Part shown: piece after piece, positions 33,366 to 41,439 of the stretch
How the letters are laid out: the number at the start of each line of letters is the position of its first letter
Numbering within the stretch: position 1 is the first letter of the stretch
NCBI GenBank assembly: GCA_046046245.1
Contig: JBJOKE010000023.1
Span: 1 to 64,000 of the forward strand
Direction of reading: 5' to 3'
DNA from: UBA4615 sp046046245
GTDB lineage: Bacteria > Pseudomonadota > Gammaproteobacteria > Burkholderiales > Burkholderiaceae_E
Length of the DNA: 64,000 bases
Made by a program: the position numbers and the translations under genes
Notes under the pieces: generated by a model
Seen by the model: only the letters and a program-made list of their open reading frames with translations
Databases searched by the model: none
Told to the model about the DNA's origin: nothing

Positions 33366-34673
33366 TCAAGCGTCGGGGGCGGATCGCGGAGCGGTGGCGC
33401 CGGCGGGCGGAGGCTCGCCGCGCAGCACGGTGAGCAGCGGCTCGAACGCGTCGCGCCCGCGCTCGGTGAAGCCGCCGAGGTCCTGCGCGATGTCGCGCGC
33501 GAGGCTGCGCATCCGCCAGCGGATCTCGCGCGGCACCAGCCGCAGCTGCAGCACGATCTCGGCGTCGTCGGTCTCGGCCGACGCACCCAGCAGCTCGAAG
33601 AAGTGGGCGGTACCGCTCGAGACGAAGGCCAGATCGAGGCGGCGCAGCAGCGGCGCCAGGCGTGCGAGCGTGCGGCGCTCGCGTTCGCCGGGCGCACGCT
33701 CCTCGAGTTCGCGGGCGGTCGCGTTCGCGGTCCGCAGCGACTCGCGGACCGCGGCCACGCCGGCGCGCGCCGCCTCGCGGTCGAAGGACGAATCGACCTC
33801 GACCGCGAAGCCGCGCTGTACGCTCGAGACGATCCCCACCGGGGTCATCGGATACTCGCCGAACACCAGGCCCATCGCCAGCACGGCGCGTGCCGGTGCG
33901 GCCACCGGATCGGCGAGCACGCCGGCCATCGTCTCGGCGGCGATGACCCAGCCGGCCTCGTCGGGCAGCTTCGCGACCGTGCTGCGCGCCGGATACCCCG
34001 AGCCGTCGAGCCGCTCGTGGTGGGCGCCGACGATGGCCGCGATCGCAGCCGGGTAGCGGGTCTGCTCGCGCAGGAACAGCTCGCCGATCCGCGGGTGGAC
34101 CGCGACGTGGCGCCACTCGTCGAGGCTCAGCTCACGGCGGCTCTTGATGTAGTCCGGATTCACGTAGAGCTCGCCGAGATCGTGCAGCAGGCCGGCGAGC
34201 GCGATCCGCTGGAGTGCGCCGTCGGCGACGCCGCCGCGCGCGGCGAGCGCACCCGCCAGCAGCAGACCCAGGCAGGCGTGCACGAAGCCCTCGCCGCGGG
34301 ACTGCGCGGCGGTCAGCAGCAGCGCCACCGGTCCCTCGAGCGGCAGCGTGCGCGCGGTCGCGACGATGCGGCGCCCGTCGCCCCCGGCCAGTGCCGACAG
34401 GTAACCGCTGCCGTCCAGGAGGCGCTCGACGCACTGCGCGACCTCCTGCGACGCGACCCCGTCGCGCGCGGACAGGCACTGCTCGATCGGTCGGCGCAGC
34501 GTGCGCTCCAGCAGCCGTTCCATCAGCTCGGGCCGGACCGGCTTGCCGCGGGCCCAGAGCATCGTGCCGCGGTCGTCGACGATGTCCTCGCAGGCCGCGA
34601 TGTCATGCGAGCCGCTCGCCTCCACGATGGCGGCGAGCGCGTGTGCATTGGCCCGATCGAACGTTCGAGTCAT
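33366..34673 (-). CDS. HD-GYP domain protein, putative cyclic-di-GMP phosphodiesterase
   Basis: 435 residues, cytoplasmic. The HD-GYP domain begins near residue 150: the HD pair in AGLLHDLGELYVNP, a second His in HVAVHPRIGELFL, and the signature HHERLDGSGYP near residue 245. The usual Lys after HDIG is Glu here (HDLGEL), which could alter metal binding. The N-terminal 130 residues and the C-terminal 150 residues contain no recognised sensor. Start at 34673 is the first ATG giving the conserved N-terminal part. A second-messenger hydrolase is likely but activity is inferred. Confidence 0.83.
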   Translation of the reverse strand: MTRTFDRANAHALAAIVEASGSHDIAACEDIVDDRGTMLWARGKPVRPELMERLLERTLRRPIEQCLSARDGVASQEVAQCVERLLDGSGYLSALAGGDGRRIVATARTLPLEGPVALLLTAAQSRGEGFVHACLGLLLAGALAARGGVADGALQRIALAGLLHDLGELYVNPDYIKSRRELSLDEWRHVAVHPRIGELFLREQTRYPAAIAAIVGAHHERLDGSGYPARSTVAKLPDEAGWVIAAETMAGVLADPVAAPARAVLAMGLVFGEYPMTPVGIVSSVQRGFAVEVDSSFDREAARAGVAAVRESLRTANATARELEERAPGERERRTLARLAPLLRRLDLAFVSSGTAHFFELLGASAETDDAEIVLQLRLVPREIRWRMRSLARDIAQDLGGFTERGRDAFEPLLTVLRGEPPPAGATAPRSAPDA

Positions 34674-34813
34674 TCCGGGGGTGGCCGGGGCGGCTTGGGA
34701 CTTCGTTGGCGCGACTGTCGGACCGCGGCGCGCGCAGGTATCGGGCCGCCCTCCGGCGGGACGGCCGCGGCGGACGAACGGACGGTGTGCCGCCGCGCAG
34801 GGCGGCCCGCGGT

Positions 34814-37006
34814 TCAGTCGTCGAGCTCGATCGGCACCAGGCTGCTGTGCGCGTCGGTCCACAGCGGCACGCCGGGCCGGTCGAGCCGCTCGGTGCGCAG
34901 CACGCGGCCCTGCGCGTCGGTCCAGACCCGGTCGACCGACGGGTGCTCGCGCAGGTAGGCTGCATCGTGCGTCATCACGACGTGCTGGTTCTGCCGCACG
35001 TGGCGCGAGGGGTCGGACGCCAGCCAGCGGTTGCGCAGGCCCATGTCCAGCGCCTCGGCCTGCCGCTTCACGACCGGATAGAGGTTCAGGTAGGCGTTCG
35101 TGATGTTGATCGCGATGAAGCCGTCGTCGGCGAGGTGACGCCGCCAGATCGCGAAGGCCTCGCGGGTCAGCAGGTGGATGGGCACCGAGCCGCCGGTGAA
35201 CGCATCGAGCACGATCACGTCGTACTTCAGCGCCGCCGGCTGCTGCGACATCTTCAGCCGCGCGTCGCCGACCAGCATGCGCTGCTCGCGCGCGCGGCAG
35301 GCGGCGAGGTTGTCGAACCAGCGCTCGGCGATGCGCACCGCCTCGGGATTGATCTCGTAGAAGTCATAGCGGTCGGCCTCGCGCGCGTAGGTGGCGAGGG
35401 TGCCCGCGCCCAGGCCCACGAGCGCGACGCGGGCCTCGGGCTGGCGGCGCATCACCCAGCGCAGCGTCTCGCCGATGCCGCTGTCCTCGGAGTAGTAGGT
35501 CACCGGCATCCGCCGCTTGTCGGGTGCGAGGTACTGGATGCCGTGGGTGATCTGGCCGCTGTAGAAGACGCGGTGGTCGCGTGCCGGGTCGGCGGGGTAG
35601 CGACGCTCGGCGACCGAGACCGTGCCGTAGAAGTTGCGCGACTGGTCGAGCCGCGTCACGGTGTGGTCGCCGCCGGACGGCGGCCGCAGCCCCAGCGGAT
35701 CCTCCCATGCGAGCACCAGCGCGGCGAGGCCGAGCGCACCGGCGACGGCCGCCGCGGCGATCGGCCCGCGCCGGGCCGCAGTCGTCCGGGCGCGCCCTTC
35801 CCGGGCGAGCACCGCGCACGCGAGCGCGAGCGCGGCGACCAGGGTCGCGGGCCACTCGTGGTAGTCGTCGAACAGGTTGGTGGCCACCACCGCGACGAAC
35901 AGCCCGCCGCAGGCGCCGCCGGCCGACATCCACAGGTAGAACTCGGTCAGCCGTGCCGGCGCCATCGGCCGCCGCCGGTACAGCTCGCCGTGGCAGAGCA
36001 GGCAGACCGCGAACAGCGCCGCGTAGTGCAGGCGCCGCAGCGCGCTCACGCCGTAGTCCCAGTCGGCGCCGAACCACGCGGGCACGGCGTCGCGACCCGA
36101 CAGCGCGAGGACCGCGACGATCGTCGCCACCGCGGTCCAGGCGGGCCGGTACCAGCGGGGATGGTCGAAGGCGAGCACGAAGGTCGCGAGGTACAGCGCG
36201 AGCGTGGCGATCCACAGCCGCGGCTCGGGGGCGATGTCGTGGCTCGCATGGTCGGTGACCGCGACGAACGCGAGCGATGCGAGCGCGGGCAGCGCGAGCC
36301 AGGCGGCGCGCTGCGTCCAGGCGGGCGCGTCGGCGGACGCGGGGGCACCGACCGGGCCCGGCAGCGGACCCGGTCGGCGCGCCGCGACGATCGCGACCGC
36401 CGCGCAGGCGATCGCGAAGGCCCAGAAGCCCCAGGTCCACATCCGGCCGATGCCGGGCAGCGCGAACGCGGGCTCGAACACGTAGGGGAAGGACAGCAGC
36501 GCGACGAAGGAGCCGACGTTCGAGAGCGCGTACAGCCGGAATGCCGCGTCGCCGCGGCCCGTCCGCGCGAACCAGTGCTGCAGCAGCGGACCGGTGCTGG
36601 CGAGGCAGAAGTACGGCAGCCCGACGCTCGCGGCGAGGATCAGCAGGATCCGTCCCGCCGGCGCCTCGTCGCCGCGCGGCTCGAGCGACGGGTCGGGCAG
36701 CACCGAGCGCGCGGCCCAGGCGGCGACGGCGAGCAGCACGAGGTGCACCGCCGCCTGCATGCGGACCGAGCGGCGTCCGCCGAGCAGGTGGGCGTAGACG
36801 TAGCCGCCGAACAGCACGCACTGGAAGAACAGCATCGCCGTTGTCCAGACGGCGGGGCTGCCGCCGAACCACGGCAGGATCGCCTTCGACACCATCGGCT
36901 GGACCTGGAACAGCAGGAAGGCGCTGGCGAAGATCGTCGCGGCGAACAGCAGGACGACGGGCAGGCCGTCGCGGGCGGCCGGCGGGAACGCGACGGATGC
37001 GGACAT
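34814..37006 (-). CDS. Membrane protein with C-terminal spermidine synthase-like domain
   Basis: 730 residues. The first 450 residues are strongly hydrophobic, with about 10-12 membrane segments from VVLLFAATIFASAFLLFQVQPMVSKAILP onward. The C-terminal 250 residues resemble a spermidine-synthase/methyltransferase fold: ARVALVGLGAGTLATYAREADRYDFYEINPEAV, then GDARLKM and the aspartate-containing DVIVLDAFTGGSVPIHL. Fused spermidine-synthase-like proteins of this type are widespread in Betaproteobacteria, but their substrate is not established. The start at 37006 gives the conserved N terminus. Confidence 0.85.
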   Translation of the reverse strand: MSASVAFPPAARDGLPVVLLFAATIFASAFLLFQVQPMVSKAILPWFGGSPAVWTTAMLFFQCVLFGGYVYAHLLGGRRSVRMQAAVHLVLLAVAAWAARSVLPDPSLEPRGDEAPAGRILLILAASVGLPYFCLASTGPLLQHWFARTGRGDAAFRLYALSNVGSFVALLSFPYVFEPAFALPGIGRMWTWGFWAFAIACAAVAIVAARRPGPLPGPVGAPASADAPAWTQRAAWLALPALASLAFVAVTDHASHDIAPEPRLWIATLALYLATFVLAFDHPRWYRPAWTAVATIVAVLALSGRDAVPAWFGADWDYGVSALRRLHYAALFAVCLLCHGELYRRRPMAPARLTEFYLWMSAGGACGGLFVAVVATNLFDDYHEWPATLVAALALACAVLAREGRARTTAARRGPIAAAAVAGALGLAALVLAWEDPLGLRPPSGGDHTVTRLDQSRNFYGTVSVAERRYPADPARDHRVFYSGQITHGIQYLAPDKRRMPVTYYSEDSGIGETLRWVMRRQPEARVALVGLGAGTLATYAREADRYDFYEINPEAVRIAERWFDNLAACRAREQRMLVGDARLKMSQQPAALKYDVIVLDAFTGGSVPIHLLTREAFAIWRRHLADDGFIAINITNAYLNLYPVVKRQAEALDMGLRNRWLASDPSRHVRQNQHVVMTHDAAYLREHPSVDRVWTDAQGRVLRTERLDRPGVPLWTDAHSSLVPIELDD

Positions 37007-37249
37007 GGGCAGGCGGGCGGGGCAGGAACGGGACGCGGCGCGGGCCGCGGGCGGGACCCGCGCGTCTGGATCGCGCGGCCCGGCGGCGCGTCGCGAGTCT
37101 GCGCGGGCGCGGCGCCCGCTGTCCAGCCGACCCCACCGGGCGTCGGGTCGCCGGCACGCGACGCGCGCCGTCCGTCCGTCGGTCCCCGCCGCGACGTCCG
37201 GGGCGCAGGCGACGGCCGGCGCGGCGCGCTGCGGTACGCTGCGGCGGTC

Positions 37250-39142
37250 ATGGCCGCTCCGTCCGCCTCGTCCGTCCGCCTCGGGATCCGCCTCGGGATC
37301 CGCCCCGGGACCGGTCGCGCGCCGGCGCGCAGCGCGCTCGGCCGCACGCTCGGCCGCGCGCTGGCGGCGGCGGTCGCGTCCATCGCCGCCTTCGCGGGCG
37401 CGCCCGCCGTCGCGCAGGCGCAGGCGCCGGCGCCGGCTGGCGTCCTCGACCCCCTGCCCTCCGCCCCGCCCGCGACGGTGCCGCGACAGCGGACCGGCAC
37501 CGGCTTCGTCGTCGGCGCCGACGGCCAGGTGCTGACCAATGCGCACGTCGTCGCCGGCTGCACGCGGGTCGAGGTCGCCTACGCCGACGGCGGCCGGGTG
37601 CGCGGCCGCGTCGGCGCCCGCGACGCCCGGGCCGACCTGGCGATCGTCGAGGGACTCGCGGCCCGCCCCGTGGTCGCCGCGTTCGGCCGCGCGGCGCGCG
37701 CCGGCGACGACGTCGTCGCGCTCGGCTACCCGCTGCGCGGGCTGCTCGCGATGGACGTCAACGTGTCGACCGGCATCGTCAGCGCGCTCGCCGGGCTTCG
37801 CGACGACCCGACGCGGCTGCAGATCTCCGCGCCGGTGCAGTCGGGCAACTCGGGCGGACCGCTGCTCGACGAGTCGGGCGCGGTGGTGGGCGTCGTCGTC
37901 TCGAAGCTGAATGCGCTGCGCGTCGCGCGGCTGACCGGAGACGTGCCGCAGAACATCAACTTCGCGGTCAAGGGCGAGATCGCGCAGGGGTTCCTGCGCG
38001 CGCAGGGCCTGGAGCCCGCGGCCGCGCCGCCCGACGCGCCCCGGCGACGCACCGCCGACATCGTCCAGGCCGCGCGCGCCTTCACCGTGCTGCTCGAATG
38101 CGAGCCCGAACGCGAGGCGTTGGCGAACGGCCCCGCGCCGGCCGGGCTCGGCGCGCCGCCGCCGCTGCCGTCGGCGGCGGCCCCGCCGACCCCGGCCGCC
38201 CCGTCGACCCCGTCGGCCGGCGCGTCCGCGCCCGACGCGTCGCGGGTCGCCGTCCTCGGGATGCTCGACCCCGCCGAGCTCGCCGGCGGACCGCGCCTGT
38301 CGCTGCCGCTGCGCTGCACGCCGGGCGTGGAGTGCGCGCTGCTCGATCACGTGGACCACGGCGGCGCCCGCGACTACGCCTGCGGCACGCGGGCCGTCGC
38401 GCGCAGCGTCTTCACCCGCTTCGCGCCGCTCGGCGAGCGGCTCGCCCGGCACGACCTGCCGGTCCTCGCCGCCGCCGACGGCCGCGTCGTCTCGCGCGGC
38501 GACGCCGGCCTGGTGATCGACCACGGCGACGGCTGGCGGACCGTCTACCGATTCGACCCGCGGACCGCCGTCGTGGCGGCCGGCGCCACGGTGCGTCGCG
38601 GCGACCTGCTCGGCACGGTCGGTCCCTACCCGTGGGGCGGTGGCACGCCGGCCGCGCTGATGGGCTTCGCGGTGCTGAAGGACGGCCGCGCGATCGATCC
38701 GTTCCGGCCGGCCGGAGCGGTCGCCGGGGCCTGCGGGGCTCCCGAGCACGCGCGCTGGACGACCGAGGCGCTCGCCGCGCTCGCCTACCGGCCGAGCGCG
38801 GTGCTCGACGCCGGCTTCGTCGCGCGCGACGTCGACATCGCCGCGGTGCAGGCCGGCGACCTCGCGCCGGTCACCCGCGAATCGACCCACATCGGCTTCT
38901 GGGTCCGCCGCGCCGGCATCCGGCCCGGCGACCGGGAGACGGTACGGATCGTCCCGCCCGCCGGCACCACCACGGCCCAGCACGTGTTCGAGCAGACCAC
39001 CCACCGGCCGAGCGGCGTGCTGCAGATCGCGATGCGCAACCCCGGCGGCGGCTGGCCGGCGGGCACCTACCGCGCGAGCTACGCGCTGCTGCGCGACGGC
39101 GCGGAGACCGTGGTGGTCGAACGCGAGCTCGTGCTGCGCTGA
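37250..39142 (+). CDS. Trypsin-like serine protease fused to a degenerate M23 peptidase domain
   Basis: 630-residue exported protein with a long N terminus whose hydrophobic core (ALAAAVASIAAFAGAPAVAQA) ends near residue 60. Residues about 85-260 are an S1C-like protease with an intact triad: His in TNAHVVAGC, Asp in ARADLAIVE and Ser in QSGNSGGPLLD. A Pro/Ala linker (about 310-330) leads to residues 350-500, which retain the scaffold of an M23 (LytM) domain (VLAAADGRVVSRGDAGLVIDHGDGW, later GDLLGTVG, IDPF) but none of its zinc ligands: the H-x3-D site, the YCHL His and the HLHF pair are replaced (VYRFD, LMGFAV). The C-terminal 120 residues are a further beta domain. Confidence 0.8.
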   Translation: MAAPSASSVRLGIRLGIRPGTGRAPARSALGRTLGRALAAAVASIAAFAGAPAVAQAQAPAPAGVLDPLPSAPPATVPRQRTGTGFVVGADGQVLTNAHVVAGCTRVEVAYADGGRVRGRVGARDARADLAIVEGLAARPVVAAFGRAARAGDDVVALGYPLRGLLAMDVNVSTGIVSALAGLRDDPTRLQISAPVQSGNSGGPLLDESGAVVGVVVSKLNALRVARLTGDVPQNINFAVKGEIAQGFLRAQGLEPAAAPPDAPRRRTADIVQAARAFTVLLECEPEREALANGPAPAGLGAPPPLPSAAAPPTPAAPSTPSAGASAPDASRVAVLGMLDPAELAGGPRLSLPLRCTPGVECALLDHVDHGGARDYACGTRAVARSVFTRFAPLGERLARHDLPVLAAADGRVVSRGDAGLVIDHGDGWRTVYRFDPRTAVVAAGATVRRGDLLGTVGPYPWGGGTPAALMGFAVLKDGRAIDPFRPAGAVAGACGAPEHARWTTEALAALAYRPSAVLDAGFVARDVDIAAVQAGDLAPVTRESTHIGFWVRRAGIRPGDRETVRIVPPAGTTTAQHVFEQTTHRPSGVLQIAMRNPGGGWPAGTYRASYALLRDGAETVVVERELVLR

Positions 39143-39245
39143 ACCTCGACCCGGCCGCGGCGGTCGCAGCGCGATGCGGACGGCGCCGGCCGTCGCGCCG
39201 GGCAGCACACGGGCACGGTACGATCCGAGGCAGACGGAGGCCCCG

Positions 39246-39578
39246 ATGGCGACGACCCCCTACTCGAGCCCGGCTCCCGACCGCGACGAGATCGAGGCGC
39301 TGCGCGGTCCGGTGCTGCTGGATTTCGGCACCGACTGGTGCGGCCACTGCGCGGCCGCGCGGCCACTGACCGACGCGGCGATCACCGCCCACCCGGCGGT
39401 GCGCCACCTGCGGATCGAGGACGGGCCGGGCCGGCGGCTCGGACGCACGTTCGGCGTGAAGCTCTGGCCGACGCTGGTGTTCCTGCGCGACGGCACGGAA
39501 GTCGCGCGGCTCGTGCGGCCGCGCGAGGGCGCGGCGATCGGGGGCGCGCTGGCCAGGATCGATCCGGCAGGGGGCTGA
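39246..39578 (+). CDS. Thioredoxin family protein
   Basis: 110-residue thioredoxin-fold protein with the redox motif WCGHC (near residue 31-35) and the cis-proline in LWPTLVFLRDG (near residue 77). No signal peptide, so cytoplasmic. CGHC differs from the CGPC of true thioredoxins and resembles protein disulfide isomerase-like centres. A -10-like TACGAT lies near 39217 upstream. It is convergent with a small lipoprotein gene only 7 bases away; a palindrome covers both stop codons. Confidence 0.88.
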   Translation: MATTPYSSPAPDRDEIEALRGPVLLDFGTDWCGHCAAARPLTDAAITAHPAVRHLRIEDGPGRRLGRTFGVKLWPTLVFLRDGTEVARLVRPREGAAIGGALARIDPAGG

Positions 39579-39590
39579 GCCCGGCTCAGC
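39574..39590. terminator. Shared palindromic terminator covering two stop codons
   Basis: GCTGAGCC (39574-39581) and GGCTCAGC (39583-39590) form a perfect palindrome around one base. The TGA of the thioredoxin gene lies in the left arm and the TGA of the convergent lipoprotein gene in the right arm. Confidence 0.45.
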
Positions 39591-39819
39591 GCCAGCCGCG
39601 GTGCCAGCCGTGGTGCGGGTGGCGCCAGCCCCAGCCGTAGTGCGCGTGGCGGCCCCAGGCGTAGCCGGGTGCGGGCATCGCGTAGTACGGCGCGGGCGCC
39701 ACCACGACCGGCGACGGGCCGTGGACGGGCAGCCCGACCGGGGCCACGACGCAGCCTGACAGCGCGGCCGCAGCGAGCGTGATGGCGGCGGAGCTCAGCA
39801 TGACACGGGAGCGGGACAT
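39586..39819 (-). CDS. Small His/Gly/Trp/Tyr-rich lipoprotein
   Basis: 77 residues. Start at 39819 follows a GAGG ribosome-binding site. The signal peptide MSRSRVMLSSAAITLAAAAL ends in a lipobox (LSGC), so it is lipid-anchored. The mature part is low complexity: Pro/Val-rich first, then Tyr/Trp/His/Gly-rich (WGRHAHYGWGW, HPHHGWHRGW), a pattern seen in many tiny proteobacterial envelope proteins. Metal binding through the His cluster is possible but unproven. Confidence 0.7.
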   Translation of the reverse strand: MSRSRVMLSSAAITLAAAALSGCVVAPVGLPVHGPSPVVVAPAPYYAMPAPGYAWGRHAHYGWGWRHPHHGWHRGWR

Positions 39820-39979
39820 CGGCAGACCTCGGGGATCGGGGCCGCCCCGCGACGCGCGAGGCGGCGGCCCCCCGATTGGAGCGCCGCGCGCGGACACCCG
39901 GCGGTCGCGACCGGTATCGGATGTAACCGATCGGCACGCGGCGACCGGGCGAGGCCCTCGCCTGCGGGCGGGCTCCCGC

Positions 39980-41065
39980 TCAGCGCGGCAGCAGGTTCTC
40001 CCGCTGCATCCGCTCGAGCCAGTGCAGCACGCAGTCCTCGGTGTCGATGCAGCCGTGGAAGCCGTGCTGCCGCAGCTTGATGCCCGAGAGCACCGAGTCG
40101 GGCGGGTTGTCGACGCCGTGCGCGAACGCGCGGTCGGTGAACTGCCATGAACTGCCCACGAGACCGTCGAGCGTCACGTCGCGCAGCCCGTGTTTCCTCA
40201 CGACCGCGCGCCAGGTGTCGGCGTGTGCCGGCATCTCCCTCGTGAGGTTCATCGGCACCGCGCCGCCCGGCGCCATCCCGAAATGCCGCGCGATCGAGGC
40301 CCAGAAGTCCTGCCAGAGCAGCGCGTCGCCGTTGACGACGTTGTAGGTCTCGTTGGCCGCGATCTCGTGGGTGCCGGCCCACTCGGCCACCTGCGCGATC
40401 AGCCGGCTGTCGCTGCCGCCATTGATGTAGCGCCCGCCGCCGGGCCAGGCGAGCGGCCGGCCGAGCTCGCGCATCACGGCCGCGTAGGCGCCGATCGCAG
40501 CGACGATGTTCATCGGGCTCGAGACCGCGTAGCCGAAGACGATCTGCGGCCGCAGCACGGTGAAGGTCCACGCGGCGCGCGGCTGCCGTTCGCGCAGCAG
40601 GTCCTCCTGGAGCCAGTAGAAGTTCTCGTGCGCGTGCCGCGGCCAGCGCTCCTTGCACGGCACCGGCGCCGGCTCGACGTGGCCGCCGTAGGCCTTCGTG
40701 CCCTGCATCAGCGACACGTGGCGCAGTCCCGGCGCGGACGCCTCGAGCGCATCGAGCAGATTGCGCAGCATCGCGAGGTTCACCGCCATCTGCTCGGGAT
40801 CGCGCCAGCCCGCGATCAGGTCGGGCTTCTCGAAGAGCGCCGCGAACATCAGGTGCGTGACCTTCGACAGCGCCGCCCCGGCCGCGCGGCACGCGGCCGC
40901 GTCGGTCAGGTCGAGCGACAGGTGGGTCACGCCCGCGGGCAGCTCGGGCGGCCGCCGGCGCGAGACCGCGATCACGTTCCAGTCGGGCAGCGCGGCGAAG
41001 TGCTCGACCGCCGCGGCGCCGACGACGCCGCCCGCGCCCGCCACCAGCATCGTGTGCTTGGCCAT
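39980..41065 (-). CDS. PRISE-type short-chain reductase (enone 5-beta-reductase/iridoid synthase family)
   Basis: 361-residue Rossmann-fold reductase. NADPH-binding VAGAGGVVGAAAVEHF with SRR at the end of strand 2, the motif LMQGTKAYGGH with the catalytic-type Lys (near residue 124), and ENFYWLQEDLL (near residue 147), a version of the family's NFYY-x-ED motif in which one Tyr is Trp. RPQIVFGY and the C-terminal WQFTDRAFAHG are also typical. Family members reduce the double bond of enones such as progesterone or 8-oxogeranial. It is the last gene of the 14-gene operon, 12 bases after the AtuA C-terminal gene, and probably reduces a pathway enone. Confidence 0.83.
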   Translation of the reverse strand: MAKHTMLVAGAGGVVGAAAVEHFAALPDWNVIAVSRRRPPELPAGVTHLSLDLTDAAACRAAGAALSKVTHLMFAALFEKPDLIAGWRDPEQMAVNLAMLRNLLDALEASAPGLRHVSLMQGTKAYGGHVEPAPVPCKERWPRHAHENFYWLQEDLLRERQPRAAWTFTVLRPQIVFGYAVSSPMNIVAAIGAYAAVMRELGRPLAWPGGGRYINGGSDSRLIAQVAEWAGTHEIAANETYNVVNGDALLWQDFWASIARHFGMAPGGAVPMNLTREMPAHADTWRAVVRKHGLRDVTLDGLVGSSWQFTDRAFAHGVDNPPDSVLSGIKLRQHGFHGCIDTEDCVLHWLERMQRENLLPR

Positions 41066-41077
41066 GGTCCCTCCCCT

Positions 41078-41434
41078 TCAGGCCTGCGCCGGCGGATTCT
41101 TCAGCTTCGGCACCAGTGCGTCCGGCACCTCCAGCTCGAAGCCCAGCACCGCCGCCGACAGCGACTTGCCGTAGTTGTCGAGGCACAGGCTGCGCGAGAC
41201 GCCGCCGCCCAGCGCGCCGTGGCAGACGAAGTTGATCGCGTGGAGCCCATCGACCGGATAGCGGTGCACCTCGCCACGGAACGCGCCGCCGTAGAAGCGC
41301 GTGAAGCGCTCGACGGTCAGCTGCTCGACCAGCAGCGGGTACAGCTCGGGCTCGTACGCGAAGACCGCGATGTTCGACGTGTCGCCCTTGTCGCCCGAGC
41401 GGGCGTGCGCGACGTGCTGCAGCTTCACCTTCAT
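41078..41434 (-). CDS. AtuA-related C-terminal domain protein
   Basis: 118-residue protein matching the C-terminal ferredoxin-like domain that is part of longer AtuA proteins: KLQHVAHARSGDKGDTSNIAV at the N terminus, YGGAFRGEVHRYPVDGLHAINFVCHGALGGG in the middle and SLCLDNYGKSLSAAVL at the end. It is encoded separately 5 bases after atuA, so the two polypeptides probably form one complex. No catalytic residues are known for this family. Confidence 0.83.
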   Translation of the reverse strand: MKVKLQHVAHARSGDKGDTSNIAVFAYEPELYPLLVEQLTVERFTRFYGGAFRGEVHRYPVDGLHAINFVCHGALGGGVSRSLCLDNYGKSLSAAVLGFELEVPDALVPKLKNPPAQA

Positions 41435-41439
41435 GTCGG

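Noticed and set aside
34214..37249. Long open frame continuing upstream of the serine protease gene
   Set aside because: The upstream 1000 codons are antisense to the spermidine-synthase-like and HD-GYP genes and highly Arg-rich; real similarity begins at the ATG at 37250.
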